From CBFHMJ01 sp965656875 (GTDB lineage: Bacteria; Pseudomonadota; Gammaproteobacteria; Enterobacterales; Alteromonadaceae): a DNA stretch of 25,804 bases. The notes beneath the pieces are model-generated. The model did not search any database, was not told the origin of the DNA, and saw nothing but the letters and a program-made list of their open reading frames with translations. Each line of letters starts with the position of its first letter. Within the stretch, counting starts at the first letter, position 1. Position numbers and translations under genes: made by a program. This document shows positions 1-7,971 of the stretch, piece after piece. The stretch spans positions 1 to 25,804 of the forward strand of contig CBFHMJ010000019.1 in NCBI GenBank assembly GCA_965656875.1. The letters run 5' to 3'.

Positions 1-1
1 C

Positions 2-3000
2 ATCGTTAACCGACGCGTCTCCTGTCAACGTTTTACCAGTAACGGCACCCCACTGGGAGGTGTTGTCACCGTTGGCGACGCACCAACCGGTACATCGTTC
101 GAGCCATCTCAAATCAGCGGAGCGATCCTGCCGGGTGGCGGCTGGGTCATTGGCTGGACTCAGGTCAGTCCGGACGGTTCATCACCAGACCAGGTTGTGT
201 ACCGTCAGTACAATGGCAATGGCACGCCAGCCACACCGGTTACCCCGGTACCGGCACCGGCGGGCACCACACCAACAGGCGCTGGCGGCGTAACCTTTGT
301 CGCACTGCCTGACGGAAGCTGGGCTGCTTGCTGGACTGTACAGACTGACGGTCAGAGCACCACCAGTTTCATTCAGTACTACAACAGTGACGGCTCTTCA
401 GCATCAAGTCCCATCCAACTGACCAGTACCAGTTCAGGCAGCCAGTCGTCTGCTGCCATCACTGTACTGGCTGATGGACGGATCGTCGGCACACTGAACA
501 CCACGGACAGTGATGCCGCCGTCACCTTCCCCGCCAATCCAACGGCAGGTCAGGTATTGCAGTACGGGTCAGATGACGACAATACTCTCTATGTATCCGG
601 TGGCAATGGCATTGTCAGTGGTGGTGCCGGCAACGATACCTTTCATGGTTGGGGAAATATGTTTGGTGAGTCGGGAGATGATCTGTTTTACATCACAGGA
701 AAAGACAGTTTTATTAATGGTGGAACAGGTATAGACACTGTCATCCTTACTGGCAATTATGCAGATTACACACTAACTGATAATGGCGATGGCAGTTATA
801 CCCTGGTGGATAACCGGGCAACCAATAACAATGGTCAGATCGTTATTCGTAATGTTGAAGCGATTCAGTTCACTGATCGCTATCTCTCCCTGACAACTCC
901 AACTGAAAATGCACCGGACCATCTGGTGCAAGTCACTGCACAGGGTCCTGCCCCCCTGGACTTCATCGACAGTCCACTGACCGACCCGCAACACGGTACC
1001 CTGACCTCCTCCGCTGGCCGGTGGCATTACACCCCCGCAGATGGCTTCACCGGTATTGATACATTCACCTATATCGACAGCAATGGTACTGAGCGCACCG
1101 TCCGGCTCGAGGTCGGTTTACCTGCCAACGGCGAAACCTACTCCATCCGCACCGGTGATGTTAATGACATCCAGGCCCTGCCCGATGGCAGTGTTATGGT
1201 CAGCTGGCGTCACCAGCTCACCAATAGTGACAGCTTATTCCTCCAACGCTACGGTGCTGACGGTCAACCCCTCAGCAGTTACACGCTGGTTGACAATACA
1301 GCCCACGGAGCAGTCCCTTCGCTGGCTGCTGCACCGGATGGCCGGGTGGTCGTGACCGGACGGGAAAGCAGCTACGCTTACTTCCGGGTCTATAACCGTG
1401 ATATGAACGCACTGTCTGACTGGTCGTACATCAACCGGGCTGACCGACACCCGCGTGCCACCTTTATGCACAACGGTGATTTGGTTATTCAGACGGTATA
1501 TTATAAAAAGCTTTACCTGCATCGGCTGAATACCGCCCTGCAACCGGTGTCCACACAACTCATTCAGACAAACATCGCCGATGCCACCCTCGCCACCCTC
1601 GCAGACGGCAGTCTGGGGGTGGTCTACCAACAAACTGATGGACAGCTCCTGATGCAGCGCTATGACCATCGCCTGCAACCGGTCAGTGAACCGGTGAATG
1701 TGGAAAGTCAGCCGGTAACCTCTACGGGCAACCGCCCTCTTTCACTCACCCCGCTGGCCGGCGGTGGCTGGGTCATCAGCTGGACACATTACGCCGAGGG
1801 TAACAACGGCGATGGCGACAATTACGGTGTCATGGCACGTCAGTATGCTGCCGATGGTACCCCGGTCACCGCGGCCACTGTGGTGAATCAAACCACTCAA
1901 AGTACGCAGTATGAGGCAGATGTTACCGCCCGCCCTGATGGCGGCTGGTCAGTCACCTGGGTGTCATACGCTGGAAAAGACCGCGGTGACGGAGACGGCA
2001 GCGCCGTGTTTATCCGACACTTCCGGGCTGACGGAACACCACAGTCCCCTGAAATGTTGCTGTCAGTGCTGGTGAAAGGCCATCAGCACCACCCTGCACT
2101 CACCACCCTGGCCGATGGCCGGCTTGTGGCCTCCTTCCGGCACAGCGACGGACAGATAAAACTGGCCTTTCCGACGGTGTCCGACCAGGCCCGTCCGGAC
2201 AGTATCAATGGTTCGTCAGGCGACAATGTATTCTATGGCGGACCACTGACCGATATTAATGCCGGTGCCGGTGACGATATCATTTATGGCGGACGCCGGG
2301 TGCTCGCCGGCAATGGCAATGACATCCTGTATGGCGGACTACAGATTGATGCCGGCCCGGGTCAGGATGATATCTACCTTGACGGAACTTCCCTGATTGA
2401 TGGTGGAGAAGAGGCCGACGTGGTCTTTGTTAACGGACTGCAGGCTGACTATACCCTGACCCCGCAGGCAGACGGCTCAGTCATACTGACAGGCCCTCAG
2501 GGACATCAGACCCGTCTGATGAATATTGAAGCCGTTCAGTTCACCGACAACCGACTCCCGGTCAGCCTGCCACCGCTCGAAAACACGGACAATCTGGTAC
2601 AGGTCACTGCACAGGGTCCTGCCCCCCTGGACTTCATCGACAGTCCACTGACCGACCCGCAACACGGTACCCTGACCTCCTCCGCTGGCCGGTGGCATTA
2701 CACCCCCGCAGATGGCTTCACCGGTATTGATACATTCACCTATATCGACAGCAATGGTACTGAGCGCACCGTCCGGCTCGAGGTCGGTTTACCTGCCAAC
2801 GGCGAAACCTACTCCATCCGCACCGGTGATGTTAATGACATCCAGGCCCTGCCCGATGGCAGTGTTATGGTCAGCTGGCGTCACCAGCTCACCAATAGTG
2901 ACAGCTTATTCCTCCAACGCTACGGTGCTGACGGTCAACCCCTCAGCAGTTACACGCTGGTTGACAATACAGCCCACGGAGCAGTCCCTTCGCTGGCTGC

Positions 3001-4072
3001 TGCACCGGATGGCCGGGTGGTCGTGACCGGACGGGAAAGCAGCTACGCTTACTTCCGGGTCTATAACCGTGATATGAACGCACTGTCTGACTGGTCGTAC
3101 ATCAACCGGGCTGACCGACACCCGCGTGCCACCTTTATGCACAACGGTGATTTGGTTATTCAGACGGTATATTATAAAAAGCTTTACCTGCATCGGCTGA
3201 ATACCGCCCTGCAACCGGTGTCCACACAACTCATTCAGACAAACATCGCCGATGCCACCCTCGCCACCCTCGCAGACGGCAGTCTGGGGGTGGTCTACCA
3301 ACAAACTGATGGACAGCTCCTGATGCAGCGCTATGACCATCGCCTGCAACCGGTCAGTGAACCGGTGAATGTGGAAAGTCAGCCGGTAACCTCTACGGGC
3401 AACCGCCCTCTTTCACTCACCCCGCTGGCCGGCGGTGGCTGGGTCATCAGCTGGACACATTACGCCGAGGGTAACAACGGCGATGGCGACAATTACGGTG
3501 TCATGGCACGTCAGTATGCTGCCGATGGTACCCCGGTCACCGCGGCCACTGTGGTGAATCAAACCACTCAAAGTACGCAGTATGAGGCAGATGTTACCGC
3601 CCGCCCTGATGGCGGCTGGTCAGTCACCTGGGTGTCATACGCTGGAAAAGACCGCGGTGACGGAGACGGCAGCGCCGTGTTTATCCGACACTTCCGGGCT
3701 GACGGAACACCACAGTCCCCTGAGATGTTGCTGTCAGTGCTGGTGAAAGGCCATCAGCACCACCCTGCGCTCACCACCCTGGCCGATGGCCGGCTTGTAG
3801 CCTCCTTCCAGCACAGCGACGGACAGGTAAAACTGGCCTTTCCGACGGTTGGCACTGATGGCGATGATATCTTCCACTCGACGGCATCGGACAACATTAT
3901 TCATGGCGCATTAGGGTTGGACAGTATTCACTATGAAGGCGATGGTGATGCCTATGATATGTTTAACAATGAAGATGGATCATTGACCATCAAGGACCTG
4001 AGAAGTGGCTCGCCACAAGGAACTGACAGGGTATATGAAGTAGAATTCCCTTTGTTCAGTGATGATCGTTAA
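2..4072 (+). CDS. RTX-type giant repetitive protein, 5' truncated by the window edge
   Basis: The frame is open from base 2 to the TAA at 4070-4072, giving 1356 visible residues. A GTG at 197 is only an internal codon, so the true start lies upstream of the window. The protein alternates two module types. One is a propeller-like repeat with the recurring pattern 'L.DG..v.W' and 'R.Y.ADGTP'. The other is a glycine/aspartate-rich RTX block (for example GGAGNDTF and GAGDDIIYGG) ending in the typical 'DYTLT..GS..L......nvEaIQFTD' segment. A short cadherin-like strand region (YTPADGFTGIDTFTYID) links them. Such proteins are normally exported by type I secretion and bind Ca2+; this is family knowledge. 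The final RTX module stops at EFPLFSDDR with no further tail, so a complete secretion signal is not obvious. The two large linker blocks are almost identical. A terminator follows at once. Family call is firm; substrate and role (adhesin is likely) are inferred. Confidence 0.85.
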   Translation: MVNRRVSCQRFTSNGTPLGGVVTVGDAPTGTSFEPSQISGAILPGGGWVIGWTQVSPDGSSPDQVVYRQYNGNGTPATPVTPVPAPAGTTPTGAGGVTFVALPDGSWAACWTVQTDGQSTTSFIQYYNSDGSSASSPIQLTSTSSGSQSSAAITVLADGRIVGTLNTTDSDAAVTFPANPTAGQVLQYGSDDDNTLYVSGGNGIVSGGAGNDTFHGWGNMFGESGDDLFYITGKDSFINGGTGIDTVILTGNYADYTLTDNGDGSYTLVDNRATNNNGQIVIRNVEAIQFTDRYLSLTTPTENAPDHLVQVTAQGPAPLDFIDSPLTDPQHGTLTSSAGRWHYTPADGFTGIDTFTYIDSNGTERTVRLEVGLPANGETYSIRTGDVNDIQALPDGSVMVSWRHQLTNSDSLFLQRYGADGQPLSSYTLVDNTAHGAVPSLAAAPDGRVVVTGRESSYAYFRVYNRDMNALSDWSYINRADRHPRATFMHNGDLVIQTVYYKKLYLHRLNTALQPVSTQLIQTNIADATLATLADGSLGVVYQQTDGQLLMQRYDHRLQPVSEPVNVESQPVTSTGNRPLSLTPLAGGGWVISWTHYAEGNNGDGDNYGVMARQYAADGTPVTAATVVNQTTQSTQYEADVTARPDGGWSVTWVSYAGKDRGDGDGSAVFIRHFRADGTPQSPEMLLSVLVKGHQHHPALTTLADGRLVASFRHSDGQIKLAFPTVSDQARPDSINGSSGDNVFYGGPLTDINAGAGDDIIYGGRRVLAGNGNDILYGGLQIDAGPGQDDIYLDGTSLIDGGEEADVVFVNGLQADYTLTPQADGSVILTGPQGHQTRLMNIEAVQFTDNRLPVSLPPLENTDNLVQVTAQGPAPLDFIDSPLTDPQHGTLTSSAGRWHYTPADGFTGIDTFTYIDSNGTERTVRLEVGLPANGETYSIRTGDVNDIQALPDGSVMVSWRHQLTNSDSLFLQRYGADGQPLSSYTLVDNTAHGAVPSLAAAPDGRVVVTGRESSYAYFRVYNRDMNALSDWSYINRADRHPRATFMHNGDLVIQTVYYKKLYLHRLNTALQPVSTQLIQTNIADATLATLADGSLGVVYQQTDGQLLMQRYDHRLQPVSEPVNVESQPVTSTGNRPLSLTPLAGGGWVISWTHYAEGNNGDGDNYGVMARQYAADGTPVTAATVVNQTTQSTQYEADVTARPDGGWSVTWVSYAGKDRGDGDGSAVFIRHFRADGTPQSPEMLLSVLVKGHQHHPALTTLADGRLVASFQHSDGQVKLAFPTVGTDGDDIFHSTASDNIIHGALGLDSIHYEGDGDAYDMFNNEDGSLTIKDLRSGSPQGTDRVYEVEFPLFSDDR
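921..2178 (+). repeat. Internal long direct repeat, copy 1
   Basis: This block of about 1.26 kb recurs 1671 bp downstream (2592-3849) in the same reading frame. By eye I find no mismatch from 932 to 2052. The differences I found are at the edges: two at the 5' end (928, 931) and five in the last 130 bp, all A/G exchanges, giving R to Q and I to V changes near the end. It encodes the cadherin-like strand plus the propeller-like repeats. Confidence 0.95.
2592..3849 (+). repeat. Internal long direct repeat, copy 2
   Basis: This is the second copy of the 921-2178 block, offset by 1671 bp, which is 557 codons, so the frame is kept. The roughly 410 bp between the copies encode an RTX module that is related to, but clearly diverged from, the RTX module before copy 1. 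Confidence 0.95.
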
Positions 4073-4104
4073 GTCATAAATATTTTCTGTTATACATGAA
4101 TAAT

Positions 4105-4133
4105 AAGGCTCCTGCTTTTGCGGAGCCTTTTTT
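4105..4133 (+). terminator. Rho-independent terminator of the RTX gene
   Basis: An AAGGCTCC stem pairs with GGAGCCTT around a 9-nt loop and is followed by a run of T (4128-4133). It lies 32 bp after the TAA of the RTX gene and ends its transcription before the mobilization block. Confidence 0.85.
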
Positions 4134-4238
4134 AATGAGCCCCCTCCTGACAACTATACTCATTCTTTACACCTGACTGCCCTGCCCTTTCTATTAAATT
4201 CTGCATAATCATTGTTTTGCCATTGCAGAGGAATCATT

Positions 4239-4817
4239 ATGCCTTCAACTGTTCATTCAAGACCCGTGTTCGAAAAGAAGCTGGTACTTCAGTCAACACA
4301 AGCACAACAAATCATTAAACGCAGCTTTAAACGCACGATTAATGTGTTGTATCGTCTGGACGTGATTGTTCATGTCACTCAGGATGAAAAAGTCATTGCA
4401 GCGCTTGAGCACGTGATTACCAAAAAACTTTCACATGTGAAAGTTTCACTTGATACCGCATTTACAGAGATTAATGAACAACTAACCCGACTTGGCATCA
4501 CATCTATACCACAATACACCCACGCACAAACGATCAGTGTGAATGTCAGTACGCCCCATATCGGACGCTATGCGGAATTAATCAGTACGCTGGATAAACT
4601 GGTAGTCGCTATTGACACCCTATGGCTGGCCGGTGAGCTTGAAAATAAAGTCAGAATGGATAACAACTTTACATACCAACGACAGCTCGTTGATTTGTCA
4701 CGGGACCTGTACGAACTGGACGCAGGGGTGCATCAACATGTTGAAACCACTTCGGATGTGGAGCATCAAACAGACACGAACGAATCGACGTCAATTGATG
4801 AGTTATCCGAGGTGTAA
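4239..4817 (+). CDS. DUF1845/AcaB-like protein of integrative conjugative elements
   Basis: 192 residues. ATG 4239 is preferred because AGAGGA at 4227-4232 lies 6 nt upstream; a TTG at 4212 in the same frame has no such site. The stretch around residues 105-165 (TISVNVSTPHIGRYAELIST, then LDKLVVAIDTLWLAGELENK, then a Tyr/Gln/Arg-rich helix) matches what I know of the DUF1845 family of SXT/IncC and PFGI-1-type elements, whose IncC member AcaB is reported as a transcriptional regulator. The N-terminal part is basic, with KRSFKRTINVLYRLD. It lies alone on the plus strand, converging on the TraI-TraD operon. Its coding sequence contains one copy of the element's 20-bp palindrome (4426-4445). Regulation of transfer genes is inferred from the family; assignment is from memory of motifs, not a search. 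Confidence 0.62.
   Translation: MPSTVHSRPVFEKKLVLQSTQAQQIIKRSFKRTINVLYRLDVIVHVTQDEKVIAALEHVITKKLSHVKVSLDTAFTEINEQLTRLGITSIPQYTHAQTISVNVSTPHIGRYAELISTLDKLVVAIDTLWLAGELENKVRMDNNFTYQRQLVDLSRDLYELDAGVHQHVETTSDVEHQTDTNESTSIDELSEV
4425..4446. repeat. Palindrome copy 1 (inside the DUF1845 gene)
   Basis: Core AACTTTCACATGTGAAAGTT at 4426-4445, symmetrical over 22 bp. It is followed by TTCACTTGATA, nearly the same downstream flank as copy 2 (TTCACGTGATA), so copies 1 and 2 are a longer related pair. It falls in codons of the DUF1845 gene. Confidence 0.9.
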
Positions 4818-4865
4818 TTAAGGCTACGTCGTTGTTCGATTCGACGAAAGCCTTGTTCTGAATAG

Positions 4866-4885
4866 AACTTTCACATGTGAAAGTT
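4866..4885. repeat. Palindrome copy 2 (convergent intergenic region)
   Basis: Perfect 20-bp core lying 48 bp after the DUF1845 stop codon. The adjoining TTTCACGTGA (4883-4892) is a second, overlapping palindrome-like word that resembles half of a chromosomal parS core (TGTTTCACGTGAAACA). Confidence 0.9.
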
Positions 4886-5001
4886 TCACGTGATATTACA
4901 ATCACAGCATTCAGCAAAGACCAATCACGATATCAAATGCTATGGGCATGAATCAATGCGTCGAATAATCGGATAGACAGATAGTTAGATAACCCCTCTC
5001 C

Positions 5002-5035
5002 TGTGAAAAACTTTCACATGTGAAAGTTTTTCACA
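5002..5035. repeat. Palindrome copy 3, 34 bp perfect
   Basis: The 20-bp core at 5009-5028 is extended by 7 bp on each side (TGTGAAA left, TTTCACA right), giving a 34-bp uninterrupted palindrome. It overlaps the stop codon of the minus-strand DUF4400 gene (5031-5033). As RNA it would fold into a long hairpin at that gene's 3' end; as DNA it is a symmetric protein site. Confidence 0.93.
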
Positions 5036-5639
5036 ACCAGCGTTGTGCACCAATAATCCCCCAGCCGGTTATTCCACACAATGCCACGACCATTGCATCA
5101 AACAATAACCAGTTGACTGGTATTGGAAGCAACAACAATATAAAGCTACTAAATACCCATAACATAATCAGTAGTAACACTGTGCGTCGCTGTATAGGAC
5201 TCACGGGTTTAAACCGTGAGCGCTGCCCTATCCTAACTGTGCAACTGTCCCATACAGTGATGCCTGACAGGATAAGCAGTAAATACCCGTCATTAAGCAG
5301 ATAGCACAATCTGATCAGAAATATCCTGAACAGTTGAAACACAGCGGCCAACCGGGTTTCAACCCAGTTGAACCAGGGTTGCCCTAAATCTTTCATTCCA
5401 CGAGAAGCATTACGCTCGGATTCCGTTGGGATCAGGAGTGAATATATCCGGTCTTTGATACCCGAATGAATCAAGCCTGCCTGATAATATGTGACTGCTC
5501 GCCGATGAGCCGCCTCAGGCACTGTTTGTATTGTCCGGGTGAGTACATGATTCAATGTTTGACGAGACGTCAGTAGCACCAGACAGACCAGATAACATAC
5601 ACTGGCCCAAAGCAATAGTTTAGTGATTGTCGATATCAT
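5031..5639 (-). CDS. DUF4400-type integral membrane protein of conjugative elements
   Basis: 202 residues from ATG 5639 to TGA 5031. Four hydrophobic stretches fit membrane helices: about residues 7-24, 107-131, 152-173 and 177-198. The soluble segment between the first two contains HRRAVTYYQAGLIHSGIKDR and WFNWVETRLAAVFQLFRIFLIR, a pattern I associate with DUF4400 (ICE membrane protein PFL_4697 type, equivalent in position to the small membrane gene after traD in SXT). It overlaps the upstream 175-aa gene by 20 nt and has no clear ribosome site of its own, so it is probably translated by coupling. It is the last gene of the minus-strand operon and its stop codon lies inside the 34-bp palindrome. 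A link to the coupling protein or transfer channel at the inner membrane is inferred from position. Confidence 0.6.
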   Translation of the reverse strand: MISTITKLLLWASVCYLVCLVLLTSRQTLNHVLTRTIQTVPEAAHRRAVTYYQAGLIHSGIKDRIYSLLIPTESERNASRGMKDLGQPWFNWVETRLAAVFQLFRIFLIRLCYLLNDGYLLLILSGITVWDSCTVRIGQRSRFKPVSPIQRRTVLLLIMLWVFSSFILLLLPIPVNWLLFDAMVVALCGITGWGIIGAQRWL

Positions 5640-6147
5640 CGTATCGACAAAGCTTTTGTAACAATGGTGGCACCAGTATCGTGTGTAATTGCTTTTTGAG
5701 TTGAATGAATGAGTCTAAGCCCTGAAGGCGAAGATTGGTTTCCAGTGTGGCGGGTGCTTCAGGCAAGAAAAACGACGAAAATGTTTCTGCATCGCCAGCC
5801 GTCCAGCGACGACCGGCCTGTGTTACCTGAATACCATTAAGGCAGGTTGCCGACGCATGTATCAGATTATGTACCATCCGTCTCAGTCGAATATAATCCG
5901 GTCCGGGACTTGTTATAAAGCCAAACACACCGGCATACAAAGACACATCAAACATACGTTTGTTATACATTGACAGAGCAGGGGAGAAATATCGTGCGAG
6001 TCGATACATTAATTCATCTGCGACGGGCCATGCCAACAGCACCAGTGACAAATCAGCTTTTGCAGAAGGATACTCTGCTCTGAACTCTTTGATCATTAAC
6101 TCCGGTGATGATTCGGTCCACCGCGTAAGAGAAATGTCATCTGACAT
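5620..6147 (-). CDS. Unrecognised 175-aa protein of the mobilization operon
   Basis: Start ATG 6147 has AGAGGA about 8 nt upstream. I do not recognise the family. The protein is mostly soluble-looking, with a mildly hydrophobic segment near residues 35-50 (LSLVLLAWPVADELMYRLA) and another around FDVSLYAGVFGFITSPGPDY, and a basic helix RLRRMVHNLIHAS in the middle. It is placed between TraD (54 bp downstream of its stop) and the DUF4400 gene (20-nt overlap), so it is almost certainly co-transcribed with them. An accessory role to TraD or to transfer is inferred from context only. Confidence 0.6.
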   Translation of the reverse strand: MSDDISLTRWTESSPELMIKEFRAEYPSAKADLSLVLLAWPVADELMYRLARYFSPALSMYNKRMFDVSLYAGVFGFITSPGPDYIRLRRMVHNLIHASATCLNGIQVTQAGRRWTAGDAETFSSFFLPEAPATLETNLRLQGLDSFIQLKKQLHTILVPPLLQKLCRYDDIDNH

Positions 6148-6201
6148 ACTATTTATCCTCTGGGATATTTAAATAATTTAATTTTTTGTAGCAGCATTAC
6201 T

Positions 6202-7971
6202 CTATTGACGCAAAATTGGAATCTGGCCTTTAATCACCTGTCCTCCGGACAGTTTTGCCACATAATGGAGATTTGGCAACATACTCAGCACTTCGGGTGG
6301 AAACAACGGTGACAACCGTCCAGCCAGTTGTTCAAGTTGATTGCTCGATACATTCAGTGGATGTTCCGATGAAACTGATACACTGTGACTGAAGTTCTGG
6401 TGATGTATCATGACCTCTGGCAGACCGCTTGATACATAAGCTTGTGTTTCCTGATCCATCACCCGAAATACCAGTTGATTATTCACGTTACCAAGAACCT
6501 GCATTGCCCGGGCTTCGCTGCCGGTTCGGGCGGTAAAATCAGCAATAGTCTGTGTTGCCAGTGTAATGCGAAAGCCGGCACCACGGCCTTTATTCAGGAG
6601 CTGAATCAATGGGTCATTCAGTACTTCAGCGGTTTCATCCACAAAAATATTGACCGGCTTCTGGTCCTTTTCATAGTTATACCGGTCTCCGGCCACCGCC
6701 GTCAGATCGGATAGCAGCAATGAACCAAGTGCGCTGCCAACCATGGCATCAGTTAATGAATCCAGTCCAAAATATGACACCGTATTTTGACGAATAAGCG
6801 TTCCGGAATCCATAACTGGCCGCAAATCAAGCACATCTTCAACATTTGGGGACAACAGTTCGCCGAGTTCACTGGATGTCAGCATGGTTAACACGGGCAT
6901 GAGGGACGCAACCATTTTGCTGTAATGCGTTTTATCGTGACTGAACATGTTCAGTAATCCCTCTAAATCACTGTTAGGTGCGACAGTCTGCAGGCGCTGA
7001 TTATAGAAACGAACCAGCGCCGCCGCTTTTTTCGCGGGGATGCGGTGCCGTTCAATAAAAGGGGCAACATCCAGTTCAAATTGCGACAGAGATTGCTTTC
7101 CCCAGGCAGTCACCGCATCAATGACCAGTTGTTCAGGACCCGATTCAATAAAATATCGGACGGTTTTAAGATCAGGGCGCTGGTTAACCAGCAAAAGCCC
7201 CTGTATCACATTGTTCAATGCCATCTGACCAAAGGCTTTAAACGGGTCGGCCCCGGTTTCAGAAGGAATAAGTGCCGCAATACGACTGGCCAGTTCAGTG
7301 CCCCGGTTGAAGTTACGTAATGGATTAAATAGTATAGAAGACTCTGCAAATCCCGGGTGAAACTGACAAAATGCCTGTGATCTCCCCACCCATTCACAGG
7401 CTTTTCTGGCACCATCCCGCAGCTCCTTATCACCTTTCGGATCGATAATAATCACCGTTTCACCCCGGATTATTGCCTGGGCGATTAACAGGTCAAAACA
7501 TCGGGTTTTTCCGGCACCGGTGGTGCCGATGATCAAGGTGTGGCCACTTAAGCCAGCTAGCGGATGAAAAACGGGTTTCACCTGATCCGCCAGTCCCTGT
7601 AACCAGGATGCACCGACAGACGTTGGTTCAACTGGCTGGTTAGAGTGTGTCAGGATATCTGACATTCGCTGTGTGTGCTCAGGTGTAAACGTGAATCCAT
7701 CACCCAGCCAAAGAAAATCTCCCTGCTTTTTCACGGTATCAGCAAGTCTGTCCAACGTAGTAAACGACAGCGGTTGAATTCTCAAACGTTGTTGTTGTCT
7801 GGTGCATCTGAATGCCGCTATTCCCCGGATGATCAGCATCAGACATGCCGCGCTCAGATACACCGGTTTTTCCGCCCGATAGAACACGACCGAGGCAACC
7901 AGCCAGCCTGAACAGGCCAGCGCGTTGACATTAACACGTACTGGTGTCAGTAATGTTGAAAGCGCACTCAT
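6202..7971 (-). CDS. traD: TraD/VirD4-type conjugative coupling ATPase
   Basis: 589 residues. ATG 7971 overlaps the TGA of traI as ATGA, a standard coupled start; an in-frame GTG at 7983 is possible but less likely. Two N-terminal membrane helices lie at about residues 18-31 and 37-54. The Walker A motif GTTGAGKT is at 149-156, and an FVDETAEVLNDP Walker B-like motif lies in the second half, followed by the LATQTIADF sensor motif. This is the type IV coupling protein that hands the relaxase-DNA complex to the secretion channel at the inner membrane (family knowledge, SXT/PFGI-1 subgroup). Length is normal for the SXT-type TraD. It sits directly after its usual partner traI. I see no frameshift or missing key residue, so it appears functional. 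Confidence 0.93.
   Translation of the reverse strand: MSALSTLLTPVRVNVNALACSGWLVASVVFYRAEKPVYLSAACLMLIIRGIAAFRCTRQQQRLRIQPLSFTTLDRLADTVKKQGDFLWLGDGFTFTPEHTQRMSDILTHSNQPVEPTSVGASWLQGLADQVKPVFHPLAGLSGHTLIIGTTGAGKTRCFDLLIAQAIIRGETVIIIDPKGDKELRDGARKACEWVGRSQAFCQFHPGFAESSILFNPLRNFNRGTELASRIAALIPSETGADPFKAFGQMALNNVIQGLLLVNQRPDLKTVRYFIESGPEQLVIDAVTAWGKQSLSQFELDVAPFIERHRIPAKKAAALVRFYNQRLQTVAPNSDLEGLLNMFSHDKTHYSKMVASLMPVLTMLTSSELGELLSPNVEDVLDLRPVMDSGTLIRQNTVSYFGLDSLTDAMVGSALGSLLLSDLTAVAGDRYNYEKDQKPVNIFVDETAEVLNDPLIQLLNKGRGAGFRITLATQTIADFTARTGSEARAMQVLGNVNNQLVFRVMDQETQAYVSSGLPEVMIHHQNFSHSVSVSSEHPLNVSSNQLEQLAGRLSPLFPPEVLSMLPNLHYVAKLSGGQVIKGQIPILRQ

Noticed and set aside
60..293. 77-aa plus-strand frame at the left end
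   Set aside because: It overlaps the RTX reading frame, which is open from base 2; its composition (Arg/His-rich) is typical of a frame-shifted shadow.
1235..1678. 147-aa minus-strand frame, repeated exactly at 2906-3349
   Set aside because: It is antisense to the RTX gene and recurs only because the DNA is duplicated; the plus frame shows clear domain structure.
4883..4892. TTTCACGTGA as a chromosomal parS site
   Set aside because: It matches only part of the parS 16-mer and no parA/parB genes are visible; kept only as a note on copy 2.
4425..5035. Three palindromes within 600 bp considered as a CRISPR array
   Set aside because: The spacings are unequal (440 and 143 bp), one copy lies in a gene and no cas genes are present.
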